From Centipeda felix (lineage in GTDB: Bacteria > Bacillota > Negativicutes > Selenomonadales > Selenomonadaceae): DNA of 64,000 bases. Position 1 is the stretch's first letter. Each line of letters opens with the position of its first letter. Location: assembly GCF_900186465.1 (NCBI RefSeq), contig NZ_LT891956.1:48564-112563 (forward strand), read 5' to 3'. Below, one piece after another: positions 15,645-25,234 of this stretch. The position numbers and the translations under genes are program-made. The notes beneath the pieces are model-generated. The model was not told where the DNA came from, searched no databases, and saw only the letters and a program-made list of their open reading frames with translations.

Positions 15645-16964
15645 CTACTCATGCGCGAGATCGCGGAAGCGCGTGTATTCCTTCTGAAAATACATGCGCA
15701 CGGTATCCGTCGCTCCGTTGCGGTGCTTGGCAATGCTCAGTTCCGTGATGTTTGCATTCTCTGTATCCTGATTGTAATAATCCTCGCGATACAGGAACAT
15801 GACAATGTCCGCATCCTGCTCGATCGAGCCAGACTCGCGCAGATCGGAGAGCATGGGGCGTTTGTCCGAGCGCCCCTCGGTCGCGCGGGAGAGCTGCGAG
15901 AGAACGATGATGGGGACGTTCAACTCACGGGCAAGCACCTTCAGTGAGCGCGTCATCTCTGCCACAGCGAGGGTGCGGTTCTCCGCGCGCCCCGGCGCCT
16001 GGATGAGCTGAAGGTAGTCGATGGCGATGAGATCGAGTCCATGTTCCGCCTTGAGGCGGCGGGCACGCGTGCGGATATCGAGCACTGTCGTACTGCTCGT
16101 ATCATCGAAGTAGAGTTTTGTCTTCATGATGCGGTCAGCGACCTTGACAAGCCGCTCCCACTCCTCATCATCGAGCTCGCCGCGGGCAAGGCGCGTCGCG
16201 TCGATCTGTCCCTCAGCGCAGAAGATACGATGCATCAGCTGCTCGCGCGGCATCTCCAGAGAGAAGAAAGCGACGGTCCCACCCTGCAGGGCGACGTGCG
16301 TGGCGACATTCAGGACGAACGCCGTCTTACCCATGGCAGGGCGTGCCGCAACGATGATGAGATCTGAGGGTTGGAGACCGCGCGTCACACTGTCGAGTGT
16401 TGCGAGCCCCGTCGAGAGCCCCGTGATACCCCCCTTTGCCTTGGCGAGTTCACTTACGCGATCCACGGCGTCAAAGACGACCTCCTTCGCAGAGATAAAC
16501 GCCCCCGTCGTCTGTCCTCCTGCGATCGCAAGGATCTTGCGCTCTGCATCGTCGAGCTGCTCGGCGATATCCTCGCTCGCCTCATACGCTGCCCCCGCAA
16601 TCTCCGTGCTCGCGTCAATCAGTGCGCGCAGGACAGCCTTCTCCTTGACGATCTTTGCATAGTGTGCGAGGTTCGCCGTGCTCGGCACGGTGTTCGTCAG
16701 ATTGGCGAGGAACGAGATTCCTCCCACCTGTTCGAGCAGTCCCGACTTTTTCAGCGACTCGGTCACGGTCACGATATCTATAGGCTCACCGTTGCGCAGA
16801 AGCAGCTCCATCGCCTCAAAGACGGCACGATGTGCCTGACGATAGAAGTCCTCTGCATGGAGCAGCTCCACAGCCTGCGACACCGCCGCAGGTTTCAGCA
16901 TCATCGAGCCGAGCACCGAAAGTTCCGCCTCGATGCTCTGCGGCGGCACACGTCCTTCCGGCAT
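15645..16964 (-). CDS. dnaB: Replicative DNA helicase DnaB (DnaC in Bacillus)
   Basis: 439 residues. The N-terminal DnaB domain begins PPQSIEAELSVLGSMM. The RecA-like domain has Walker A ARPAMGKTAF, LFSLEMP-type AFFSLEMPREQL, DLIAIDYLQLI and LSQLSRATEGRSDKRPMLSDLRESGSIEQDAD. It unwinds DNA at the replication fork. Its neighbours (Lon-type protease, rplI, gdpP, yybS) form the conserved origin-proximal set of Firmicutes. Confidence 0.97.
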   Translation of the reverse strand: MPEGRVPPQSIEAELSVLGSMMLKPAAVSQAVELLHAEDFYRQAHRAVFEAMELLLRNGEPIDIVTVTESLKKSGLLEQVGGISFLANLTNTVPSTANLAHYAKIVKEKAVLRALIDASTEIAGAAYEASEDIAEQLDDAERKILAIAGGQTTGAFISAKEVVFDAVDRVSELAKAKGGITGLSTGLATLDSVTRGLQPSDLIIVAARPAMGKTAFVLNVATHVALQGGTVAFFSLEMPREQLMHRIFCAEGQIDATRLARGELDDEEWERLVKVADRIMKTKLYFDDTSSTTVLDIRTRARRLKAEHGLDLIAIDYLQLIQAPGRAENRTLAVAEMTRSLKVLARELNVPIIVLSQLSRATEGRSDKRPMLSDLRESGSIEQDADIVMFLYREDYYNQDTENANITELSIAKHRNGATDTVRMYFQKEYTRFRDLAHE

Positions 16965-17006
16965 ATTATACTCCTTTTCGTATCATCATCCACATGAGGG
17001 AGGGAT

Positions 17007-19163
17007 TCAACGCGACCCTCCGTCATGCTCTGCATTCTCTTTCCACTTCTCATCGGCGAACAGCACGCCAAAGGCTTCCTCAGCACTCTTGAGGCGGTAG
17101 ATCTTCAGCCTCAGATGATCCTCGGGGATGTCCTTCTTGTTCTCCCATGGGATGATGAGAGTTGAGATCCCCGCCTGTCGTGCGCCGTATGCCTTTTCAA
17201 AGACGCCGCCCACCGGGCGGATCTCCCCCTGCAGAGAGATTTCCCCCGTGACTGCCACATTCTGCCGGACTGCCGCACCGGTCACAGCACTGACAATCGC
17301 CGTCAGGATGGCCGCGCCCGCACTCGGACCGTCGATATTGCCGCCGCCAATGATGTTGACGTGGAGGTCATAGTCATGTAGGTCACGTCCCGTCAGGCGA
17401 CGCATGACTGACGCCGCATTGAACACAGAGTCCTTTGCCATGCTGCCTGCTGTCTCGTTGAAGCGCACAGTTCCTTTCCCCTTTTCTGCCGCAGGGAAAG
17501 CGACGGCCTCAATCTCGATGATCGAGCCGAGGAAGCCCGCCACACCGAGGCCGAACACCCTACCCACGGCAGGTGTATTCGAGGCCTTCTTTTTCCCAAA
17601 GGGATAGAGGCGGCTCACCTGAACGACCTCGTAGATGTCTTCCTTTGTCACAGGGATACACGGAGGATCTGTTTCACGTGAAACATTTTCCACTTTCTTC
17701 CCATCGTCTTGTGTGGAGGAAGGCTCCATGCCGAGGAGTTCTTTTTCTTCCGCGATGGATGTTTCACGTGAAACATCTACATTCGCATCTTCCTGCGTCT
17801 CATGTTGTTCCACAGAGGATGTTGGCTCGATTGTTTCACGTGAAACAATGCGCTCCACCTCTGCGTCATCCATGCGGTTCAGTGCGAGGCTATAGGCATC
17901 GGCGAGGATGTTAATCGCCTTGCGCCCCTCAATCGTGTATGTGCTGATGAGCTCCGCTGTGCGGGGGGCGAGCGCGACGTGGAGGCGCTGCGCCGCATTC
18001 TCTACAATCGTGCGGATATGCGCCGGTGTCAGCGGCTCAAAGTAGATCTCCGCACAGCGCGAGCGCAAGGCAGGGTTGATGTGATCCGGCTCGCGTGTCG
18101 TTGCCCCAATAAGTACGAAGTCTGCCGGCGCGCCCTCCTCAAAAAGTTTGCGGATGTACGGAGGGACACGCTTGTCATCGGGGTCGTAGTATGCCGATTC
18201 AAAGTAGGCGCGTTTGTCCTCGAGTACCTTGAGCAGCTTGTTCTGGAGCATCTCATCCATCTCACCGATCTCGTCGATAAAGAGGATACCACCGTGTGCA
18301 TCGGTCACCAGCCCTGGTTTTGGCTCGGGAACGCCACTGTCGGCAAGGTTCTTCTGCGCGCCCTGGTAGATGGGGTCATGCACCGAGCCGAGCAGAGGAT
18401 TCGTCATGTCGCGCGGGTCCCAACGCAGCGTTGTGCCGTCTGTCTCAACAAAGGGCGCAGTCTCTGCAAAAGGCGATACCGCACGTTTCTTCGCCGCCTC
18501 GAGAACAAGGCGTGCCGCTGTCGTCTTGCCGACGCCGGGCGGTCCGTAGAGCAGGAGATGCTGGGGGTAGGGTGAGGAGAGCTTTGCCATAAGGGAGCGC
18601 ACGGCACGCTCCTGCCCGACGATCTCATCGAACGTCTTTGGGCGCAGGAGCTCCATCACCGACTGTGTGAGATGCACCTTTTCCAGCGCCTCAAGTGCCT
18701 CACGCTTTTTCTTGTCATGCGGAGACTCTGCGCCGGGGCTCTCCTCCGAGATTACCTGACGGCGGATGTCGTCCACATACTCCTCATGATCCTTTTCGAG
18801 CTTTTCATTCACCTTGCGCTCGATGCGATCCTCCAGATCGCGCCGTGCGAGGATGCCCGCGACCTGCTCCGTCATGCGCGAAAGGATCTCGGGCAGCTCT
18901 GTCTCCGCGGGCGGGGGAGAGAGCAGCGGATCCTCCTCAAGAATGCGCATGAGTGCGAGGACGCGCTCACGGCGATCCTCCGAGCGCATGAGTGCCATTG
19001 CATTCATCTTGCCCGCTTGGATGACTAGGCGCTCCGTTCCCATTGTATCGGCGAGCATGCGAAAGATCGTCGCGATCTCCTCGTCGATCTGCGCGTCCCG
19101 TGAGAGCTTCGGATGCTCCTTCCCCGCGTCCTTGCCGCCGAATAAATCCTTAAAAAAAGACAT
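17007..19163 (-). CDS. lonC: ATP-dependent protease of the LonB/LonC type with parS-bearing linker
   Basis: 718 residues from ATG 19163 (MSFFKDLFGG) with GGGAGG upstream. The N-terminal helical region is followed by an AAA+ domain with Walker A GPPGVGKTTAARL, Walker B ILFIDEIGEM and sensor GATTREPDHINPALRSRC. The C-terminal Lon protease domain has catalytic Ser in NIDGPSAGAAI and Lys in RPVGGVFEKAYGA. Between the two lies a variable, acidic linker carrying VSRET three times; each is the translation of a perfect parS site. The domain order resembles LonC of anaerobic Firmicutes rather than classical Lon, which has an N-terminal PUA-like domain. Confidence 0.9.
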   Translation of the reverse strand: MSFFKDLFGGKDAGKEHPKLSRDAQIDEEIATIFRMLADTMGTERLVIQAGKMNAMALMRSEDRRERVLALMRILEEDPLLSPPPAETELPEILSRMTEQVAGILARRDLEDRIERKVNEKLEKDHEEYVDDIRRQVISEESPGAESPHDKKKREALEALEKVHLTQSVMELLRPKTFDEIVGQERAVRSLMAKLSSPYPQHLLLYGPPGVGKTTAARLVLEAAKKRAVSPFAETAPFVETDGTTLRWDPRDMTNPLLGSVHDPIYQGAQKNLADSGVPEPKPGLVTDAHGGILFIDEIGEMDEMLQNKLLKVLEDKRAYFESAYYDPDDKRVPPYIRKLFEEGAPADFVLIGATTREPDHINPALRSRCAEIYFEPLTPAHIRTIVENAAQRLHVALAPRTAELISTYTIEGRKAINILADAYSLALNRMDDAEVERIVSRETIEPTSSVEQHETQEDANVDVSRETSIAEEKELLGMEPSSTQDDGKKVENVSRETDPPCIPVTKEDIYEVVQVSRLYPFGKKKASNTPAVGRVFGLGVAGFLGSIIEIEAVAFPAAEKGKGTVRFNETAGSMAKDSVFNAASVMRRLTGRDLHDYDLHVNIIGGGNIDGPSAGAAILTAIVSAVTGAAVRQNVAVTGEISLQGEIRPVGGVFEKAYGARQAGISTLIIPWENKKDIPEDHLRLKIYRLKSAEEAFGVLFADEKWKENAEHDGGSR
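17670..17685. promoter_or_regulatory. parS site 2, inside the Lon-type protease gene
   Basis: TGTTTCACGTGAAACA, a perfect parS. On the coding strand it reads through as part of NVSRETD in the interdomain linker. Confidence 0.93.
17760..17775. promoter_or_regulatory. parS site 3, inside the Lon-type protease gene
   Basis: TGTTTCACGTGAAACA, a perfect parS 74 bp beyond site 2. It is translated within DVSRETS. Confidence 0.93.
17832..17847. promoter_or_regulatory. parS site 4, inside the Lon-type protease gene
   Basis: TGTTTCACGTGAAACA, a perfect parS 56 bp beyond site 3. It is translated within IVSRETI. Confidence 0.93.
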
Positions 19164-19272
19164 AGTCCTCCCTTTTGAGAAGGGCTGATGAGACATGCTC
19201 ATCAGCCCGCTGTATTGTATTCAATCAATATGAGTGCATCGTTCATCAATATTTGCGCAGAGCACGCAGCGA

Positions 19273-19716
19273 TTACTCTTTGCGCACGTGAATCTTGATC
19301 GTGGTGGCAATGTTCGGATGCACCTTGACGACGGCCTCATAGATCCCCTCGCCCGTCACCTCTCCATTGATCGAGATCTTGCGGCGATCCACGTCGATGT
19401 TCTGCTTCTTCAGCGCCTCCGCGACATCCTTGCCCGTCACAGCACCAAAGAGCCGTCCGTTCTCGCCGATGCGTACGGGGATCTCCACCGTAACCTTTTC
19501 GAGCTGTGCGGCCATGAGCTTTGCCTCATCGACCTCCATTGCGTTCTTGCGCGCCTTTGCACCCGCCTGTGCCTTTGCCACGTTCACGTTCGACGTGTTT
19601 GCGGGCAGCGCAAGCTTCCTCGGCAGGAGGAAATTACGGCCGTAGCCGTCCGCCACCTCCACGATCTCGCCCTTTTTTCCGATATTCTTTACATCAGCCT
19701 GCAGTATGACTTTCAC
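19273..19716 (-). CDS. rplI: 50S ribosomal protein L9
   Basis: 147 residues from a GTG at 19716, giving MKVILQADVKNIGKKGEIVEVADGYGRNFLLPRKLA, the standard L9 N-terminus. AGGAGAG lies about nine bases upstream, while the in-frame GTG at 19725 sits on top of it. The C-terminal RNA-binding domain (GKDVAEALKKQNIDVDRRKISI) is intact. It overlaps the end of gdpP by 23 nt, and the gdpP-rplI order is typical for Firmicutes. Confidence 0.95.
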   Translation of the reverse strand: MKVILQADVKNIGKKGEIVEVADGYGRNFLLPRKLALPANTSNVNVAKAQAGAKARKNAMEVDEAKLMAAQLEKVTVEIPVRIGENGRLFGAVTGKDVAEALKKQNIDVDRRKISINGEVTGEGIYEAVVKVHPNIATTIKIHVRKE

Positions 19717-21697
19717 GTTGGTCACTCTCCTCTATATATGCCTTTGCTTTTTCTACCACCTGTGCGCGCACCTCATCCAGCGGGACGCCCTTGACCTGCG
19801 CGCCTGCGACATTGGCGTGTCCGCCGCCGCCGAACGCCTCCATGATGACCTGCACATTCATCTCTCCCGACGAGCGTGCACTGATGCCCACCACGTCGCT
19901 CGCGAGCGGGAACACATAGATGCTCATGCGCACGCCATCGACGCGGAGCATGCCGTCCGCCGCCTGTGCGGCGATGATCTGCCCGTTTGGCAGGAGATCG
20001 GGGAGGCTCCCCACGATCAGCCCGCCCGGGTAGTAGACAGCGTTTGCCTTCGCCCGTGCGAGCGATACCGTCGTCTCGTAGTCGCTCTGGAAGAGCGTGC
20101 GGACGAGTACGGGATCCGCGCCGGCGCGACGCAGGTATGCCGCCGCATCAAAGGTGCGCACGCCCGCACCGACGCTGAAATTCTTCGTATCCACCACGAC
20201 ACCCGAGTAGAGCGCCGTTGCATCGAGGCGCGTCGGGCGGACGTTGTCGCCGAAGTACATGAGCAGCTCCGTCACGAGCTCGCTCGCCGAGCTGGACGCC
20301 GTCTCGATGTAGACGAGCAGCGGGTTCTTGACGAAATGCTCGCTGCGGCGGTGATGGTCGATGACGACGACCTTCGGAATGCGTTCGAGCAGGGCAGGGT
20401 CGGCGAGGATATGCGGGATATGCGCGTCCACCACGACGAGCAGGGAGGACAGTGACGGCGGCTCCGTGATATCGCCGGGACGGAGGAAGAGTCCCTCGTA
20501 GGCCTCATCCTTGCGCACGAGATCCACGATGCGGTCAATGCCCTCATTCATCTCGCTGAGGACGATGTGTACCTTCTTCCCGAGAGAGCGTGCCATGCAC
20601 GCGACGCCCATCGCCGCACCGAACGCATCGTAGTCCTCGTTGTGGTGTCCCATGACGTACACCTCGTCCGAGTTCTCCATAATATCGCGCAGTGCGTGCG
20701 CCACGACGCGTGCCTTGACGCGCGTATGCTTCTCGACTGCCTTTGCCTTGCCGCCGAAGAACTGCGTCTTGCCACTGATGTCGAGCGCCACCTGATCGCC
20801 GCCACGCCCGAGGGCAAGGTCGAGCTTTGCCTCCGCTTCCTCACCGAGCTCGCGCAGGGTCTGCTCGGCGGCGAGGGAAAGGCCGATGGAGAGCGTCACA
20901 GGCATGCCCTTCGTGTTGATGATCTTGCGTACCTGATCGAGGATGTCGAACTTCTCCGCGATGGCGTGGTCGAGTGACCTGCGGTCCAGCAGCGCCACGT
21001 ACTCACCGTCGGAGATGCTGCGCAGGAAGCCACCGAGCCCGCCGACCCAGCCATCGATCTTTTCGCGGACGGCGAGGAGGAGCATGGACTTTTCCGTCTC
21101 GCTCTGTCCCTGCATGATCTCATCATAGTTGTCGATCTGGATGTAGAGGAGGGCGGTACGGCTCCCGTAGTAGCGCTTCTCGAGCGCCGCATACTCCGTC
21201 TCGTCCTCGACGTAGAGCGCAATCAGCGGCTCACTATGGTACGATTCCGCGATCATGCGGTGATAGACGCGATAGGAGTGTCCCGCGTGGGAGAAGCGGT
21301 GCTCTCCCTCCGTCCCCCAGATGGACTCAAGGTTAAAATGCGGCCAGAAATCCGCGACCGCCGTACCGGGCTCGGGCATCTCGCCAAGCGCATCACCGAG
21401 CTGGTGATTGCACCACTCCAGATGCCCCTCCTGATTGACGAGGAGGATCGCCTGCGGGAGACGATCCACGGCGTAGTTCATAACGTCGTTCACATTACGG
21501 ATGATGCCCATGCAGTAGCGTTCAAATCGCCGCTCCCTGTCACGACATCGTTCCCACGCAAACGCGGCCAGCACCGCCCATAGGAGGAGGGCCGCCGCAC
21601 CGACAAACGTGCTGTAGCAGAACGTCACGAGCGCAAGCGCAAGCATGACGATCAGATGGATCGTCAGATCGACCCACGCGGATAAGTTCCGCGGCAT
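19694..21697 (-). CDS. gdpP: GdpP, membrane c-di-AMP phosphodiesterase
   Basis: 667 residues. Two N-terminal membrane spans (about 10-50) are followed by a PAS-like region (INQEGHLEWCN-type, near 85-130) and a degenerate GGDEF domain (SISDGEYVALLD in place of GGDEF). The DHH/DHHA1 phosphodiesterase has GHHNEDYDAFGAAMG, VVDAHIPH, VIDHHRRSEHF and the C-terminal GGGGHANVAGAQ. GdpP hydrolyses c-di-AMP to pApA and so tunes potassium and wall homeostasis. It lies between yybS and rplI. Confidence 0.95.
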   Translation of the reverse strand: MPRNLSAWVDLTIHLIVMLALALVTFCYSTFVGAAALLLWAVLAAFAWERCRDRERRFERYCMGIIRNVNDVMNYAVDRLPQAILLVNQEGHLEWCNHQLGDALGEMPEPGTAVADFWPHFNLESIWGTEGEHRFSHAGHSYRVYHRMIAESYHSEPLIALYVEDETEYAALEKRYYGSRTALLYIQIDNYDEIMQGQSETEKSMLLLAVREKIDGWVGGLGGFLRSISDGEYVALLDRRSLDHAIAEKFDILDQVRKIINTKGMPVTLSIGLSLAAEQTLRELGEEAEAKLDLALGRGGDQVALDISGKTQFFGGKAKAVEKHTRVKARVVAHALRDIMENSDEVYVMGHHNEDYDAFGAAMGVACMARSLGKKVHIVLSEMNEGIDRIVDLVRKDEAYEGLFLRPGDITEPPSLSSLLVVVDAHIPHILADPALLERIPKVVVIDHHRRSEHFVKNPLLVYIETASSSASELVTELLMYFGDNVRPTRLDATALYSGVVVDTKNFSVGAGVRTFDAAAYLRRAGADPVLVRTLFQSDYETTVSLARAKANAVYYPGGLIVGSLPDLLPNGQIIAAQAADGMLRVDGVRMSIYVFPLASDVVGISARSSGEMNVQVIMEAFGGGGHANVAGAQVKGVPLDEVRAQVVEKAKAYIEESDQRESHTAG

Positions 21698-21777
21698 AGT
21701 ACCACCTTCTTTACGTTATTTTATCTATATCGAATATGTATTTTCATCGCATATACAGTATATATAAGCCATTAGTA

Positions 21778-22734
21778 TTATTGCTGTTCACGAATGCGTC
21801 GGCGATAGTCGTAGACCATATCGAAAAGCCCCGTCCACGAGATGATCTGTGTCATCACGCCGTTGACGAGAATGAACACGTAGATGAGCGCACGCACAAA
21901 GGGCGAGACACGGAAGCGCAGGAGCAAGAAATGCAGGAGTGCAAGGCCCTGCACGAGCCCTGCGAGAAACGCAATCACATAGCCGTTGAGCGCCACCTGA
22001 TAGAGCAGCACGATCTCGCGCGTCGAGCCCCAGTAGATACCGATCAGAGAGAAGGCAAAGAGATAGGGGAACACGACGGGCAGATGCCACGCGGCAAACG
22101 GCGGAAGCGCCGTAACGGCGACACCCATGCGGCGCAGCACCTTGCGCATGACAGCATAGCAGACGCCCACCTCGATCAGCGCACTGCCCACGAAGAGCGC
22201 AGGCAGCATCAGGAGAAAGAGCTCCAGCACCTCGCTCGCCGCCGCGCGCGTCTCCTCGATCTGTACCTCGGTCATGCCGAGCGAGCGGTAGATCCCGAGC
22301 GTCTCATCCATCGCCTGCTGCATGACGGCAGGATCCATCGCAAACGGATTGATGCCGAAGAGCAGGAGGATGAGCAGGCCTGCCGCCGCCTTTCCGAGGA
22401 GCGAGGCGAGCGTGCCGCCCACGAGTGCACGCAGGGTGCTGCCCTGACGGCGCAGGAGCAGCCCGAGGGCAAGCCCTGTCGGCGCAAAGGAGAGGACAAA
22501 CGTCGCCCCCGCCACGGGGGTGGCAAAGAGCATCGTGAGGAGGAGTGCCGCCACTGCCGCGAGCGCGCCGAACCGCCCCCCCGCGCGCACCGTCACGAGC
22601 GCGATAAACACGGGCCAGAGCATTCCCATCATCATGGTCAACATGGGCAGATAGATCGCCGCGAGCGCATAGACCACGGCGGCGGCAGTCATGACCCCTG
22701 CCGTGGCAGTGGGGCGTGCAGCATGCTCGTTCAT
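21778..22734 (-). CDS. yybS: YybS-like DUF2232 membrane protein
   Basis: 318 residues from ATG 22734 (MNEHAARPTATAGVMTAA) with AAAGGAT upstream. It has about eight hydrophobic spans and the DUF2232 pattern (LPMLTMMMGMLWPVFIALVTVR near 36-58; a C-terminal span pair around LAGLVQGLALLHFLLLRF). The position directly before gdpP and rplI matches yybS in Firmicutes. Function is unknown; S-component-like transport roles have been suggested for the family. Confidence 0.85.
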   Translation of the reverse strand: MNEHAARPTATAGVMTAAAVVYALAAIYLPMLTMMMGMLWPVFIALVTVRAGGRFGALAAVAALLLTMLFATPVAGATFVLSFAPTGLALGLLLRRQGSTLRALVGGTLASLLGKAAAGLLILLLFGINPFAMDPAVMQQAMDETLGIYRSLGMTEVQIEETRAAASEVLELFLLMLPALFVGSALIEVGVCYAVMRKVLRRMGVAVTALPPFAAWHLPVVFPYLFAFSLIGIYWGSTREIVLLYQVALNGYVIAFLAGLVQGLALLHFLLLRFRVSPFVRALIYVFILVNGVMTQIISWTGLFDMVYDYRRRIREQQ

Positions 22735-22774
22735 TCTGTATCCTTTCAGCGGAGGGATCCCCCGCACTGCCATT

Positions 22775-22833
22775 CAGGAAGCACGGATAAATGCAGCGCC
22801 AATCCGAGGGCTGTTTTATCAGCGATTCCTTTA
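22775..22833. repeat. MITE-like element remnant
   Basis: Ends AGGAAGCACGGATAAAT and TTTATCAGCGATTCCTTTA match the terminal inverted repeats of the 167-bp family. Only ~20 bp of interior remain. Confidence 0.65.
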
Positions 22834-22920
22834 TTCTCTTATCGCAGGAAAGTATTCCCCATTATAACAGATTTCCGCCGCGCTGTCACCGTGTCCGCAA
22901 AGCCAAGGGAAATCTTCGCC

Positions 22921-24691
22921 TCACTCCCCCATAATGCCCGCCATGCGCAGGAGATACTGCGCGTTCGTCGTGTGGCAGCGCCCCGCGCGCATTTTGAAGT
23001 CAAAGAGGATCTTATCCCCCTCGTAGTGCTCCTCAAAATGCGCATTCGTCACGGGGATGCCCTCGCGCCCGAGATCGCAGAGCTCAAAGTCGTGCGTCGT
23101 CACCACCGTAATCGCGTGCGGCAGTGTCAGGCGACGGATCGCCTCGCGCGCACCGACAATGCGGTCGGCAGAGTTCGTCCCGCGGAAAATCTCATCAATC
23201 AAGATCAGCATCGGCTTGCCGCGCTTGCTGTAGACCATCATCTTCTTGATGCGCAGCAGCTCCGCATAGAACGTCGAAATCCCGCCCGCGAGATCGTCGC
23301 TGATCTGAATCGACGTATAGACCGCCATCGGCGTGAGCGTAAAGGAGCGCGCACATACCGGCGCACCCGCATACGCGAGGACAGCATTCGCGCCGAGGCA
23401 GCGCATATAGGTCGTCTTGCCGGACATATTCGACCCCGTGATGACGAGCGTCCCCGCCGTGAGCTGCGCGTCGTTCGGCGTCGCCGTCTCCTCCGTCAGG
23501 AGCAGCAGCGTCGCGTCCTCCGCCATGAGCTGCGGCGCGCCCTCCTCCGCAAAGCGCGGAAACGCGTGCACCTCGCGCGTATGCCCGACGCGTGCGAGCG
23601 AGAGCAGCACCTCCGTCTCCGCCCACACCTTCAGCCAGTCGGCAGCCGCCGCACCGTAGCCCTTGCGCCAGTGGGAAAAATACGCCATGCAGTGAAAATC
23701 CCAGAGCAGAATCCCATTTGCCAGAATAAAGAAAAAGAAATTGCGCCGCATCGCCGCGCAGTCGGCGAGAATCGTCAGGCGGCTCAGCCCGATGGTCGCG
23801 CGCACGGGCGCAAAGAGCGGCGACAGAATCGCGTGGAACGCAGCACTGCGCAGCGGGGCGCGCTCGAGCGCACGAAAGATCCGCCCATAGAGCCGCAGCG
23901 CACTCGCCATGTGGCCGAGCGGTGCGAGCTCGCGCTGCGTCCGCGAGAAAAAAGCCATCGCCATCGTGAGATTGAACGTAAAGAGCGCAATCGGAATCGC
24001 CCAGCTGCCGCCAAAGAAAATCGCCCAAAACAGCGACCAGACGCAGGCATTGGCAAGAACGATGCCGATGCAGGAAATGAGCTTCAGCGACCCCTTGAGC
24101 GGCTGCGCGAGCTCCTTGGCAAGCACACGCGTATCATGCGCATCGGGCAGGAGTGCACCGCGCGCCTCCAGCTCCAGAGCGAGGAGCGGATGGGCGAGCA
24201 GCTCCGTCACCGCCGCCTGCCGCCGCCGCATCCTGCGGCGTCGCCGAGAGCGCAGCGGCGAGACGGTCACGCCCCATGCGCGTATGCGCTGCGCAAAGAT
24301 ACTGATAGAGCGACGCCGCGCCGAAAATGTGCAGATCCCGATCGGGCGGACATTTCTCGCGCAGATAGGCAGCGCCGTCCACGGGCGACTTCTTCCAGCT
24401 CCCATCAAAGCGCGCGAGATACTCCCCCACCACGCCGAGATACGCCTGCGTAAAGATGCGGCGCCGCTCAAGCCGCCGATGCCGCAGCACGAGCACCGCA
24501 AAGAGCAGCAGGAAAAACCCGCCGAGCATCAGCTCCTCCACCGAGCCGCGGTCATAGCCGTGAACGAGGGCGACAAGCATCAGCGGAAACACCGCCGTGC
24601 GCGCGAGAATGAACCGCGTCCGCCACGTATCCTGCGTATGCGCATGGGCGAGAGCATGCTCGCGTACATTTTCATAAAAGTCCTTCTTCAT
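22921..24691 (-). pseudogene. Membrane MutS-like ATPase, frameshifted
   Basis: The first part starts MKKDFYENVREHALAHAH at 24691 with AAGGAG upstream. It has a predicted two-span hairpin (FPLMLVALVHG, LMLGGFFLLLFAVLVL) and runs to LAAALSATPQDA near 24230. The gene continues in another frame from RRQAAVTELLAHPLLALELEARG, through more spans, to a MutS-family ATPase: Walker A TGSNMSGKTTYMR, Walker B LILIDEIFRGTN and VTTHDFELCDLG. A one-base gain in a GCGGCGGCGG run near 24211-24231 explains the break. The whole would be ~590 residues, like YshD-related membrane MutS homologues. It may be a real frameshift or a sequencing error. Confidence 0.85.
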
Positions 24692-24733
24692 AAGGAACTC
24701 CTTAAGGGAATCCACAATTCTGGGCAACATTCA

Positions 24734-24900
24734 TAAGGAAACACTGATAAAATGAGGTCTGCCAGATTGGCGTAGATTTTTTCGTCCGAACGAGGTGGAA
24801 AACCGGACGCAGAGTGGTGCTCTGTGGAGGATTTTCCGCCGAAGTGCGGGCAAAAAAGATGCGTCAAGATGGTTGTACCGAATTTATCAGTGCTTCCTTA
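24734..24900. repeat. MITE-like 167-bp foldback element, copy 2
   Basis: Begins TAAGGAAACACTGATAAAATG and ends TTTATCAGTGCTTCCTTA. The interior is almost identical to the copies at 26863, 33821, 58643 and 62847. It lies between the MutS-like gene and the next divergent gene. Confidence 0.9.
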
Positions 24901-24934
24901 ACAGTCATATTATATCATAACGATAATAGGAATG

Positions 24935-24963
24935 TAGACAGTTTCTGCCAAAACTGTTAGAAT
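24935..24963 (+). promoter_or_regulatory. Promoter for the small genes at 24986 and 25235
   Basis: TAGACA (24935-24940), 17-bp spacer, TAGAAT (24958-24963). The predicted start is very close to the first ribosome site. Confidence 0.55.
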
Positions 24964-24985
24964 ACTTATCAAAGGAGGGATGTGC

Positions 24986-25210
24986 ATGGTACAGGACCCA
25001 TCGGACGCCATACGGCGCATCGAGGCGGACATCCGCACCCTCGACGCACGGATGCTCCGCGCATCGGGTGACCTCGACTACGAAACCTGCCGCTGCGAAA
25101 AACGCGCCCTCGAAACTGCCCTCCATGCCCTGCGCAAACAGAGGGAAAGCGGTGCAGATGCAGCATTCAGCCAAAATTCAGCATCATCGGATAGGATAAA
25201 AGGCAAATAG
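24986..25210 (+). CDS. Small hypothetical helical protein
   Basis: 74 residues from ATG 24986. AAAGGAGGG lies just upstream, and an ATG at 24980 is too close to it. The sequence (SDAIRRIEADIRTLDARMLRASGDLDYETCRCEKRALETALHALRKQ) looks like a helical hairpin or coiled coil, with two cysteines in CRC. It is followed after 24 bp by another small gene in the same direction, so the two probably form an operon. No family recognised. Confidence 0.6.
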   Translation: MVQDPSDAIRRIEADIRTLDARMLRASGDLDYETCRCEKRALETALHALRKQRESGADAAFSQNSASSDRIKGK

Positions 25211-25234
25211 TCAAAGCAGAGAAAGGAAAACACT

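Noticed and set aside
21736-24453. 905-codon plus-strand open frame
   Set aside because: Antisense to yybS and the MutS-like gene, highly basic and repetitive, with no homology pattern.
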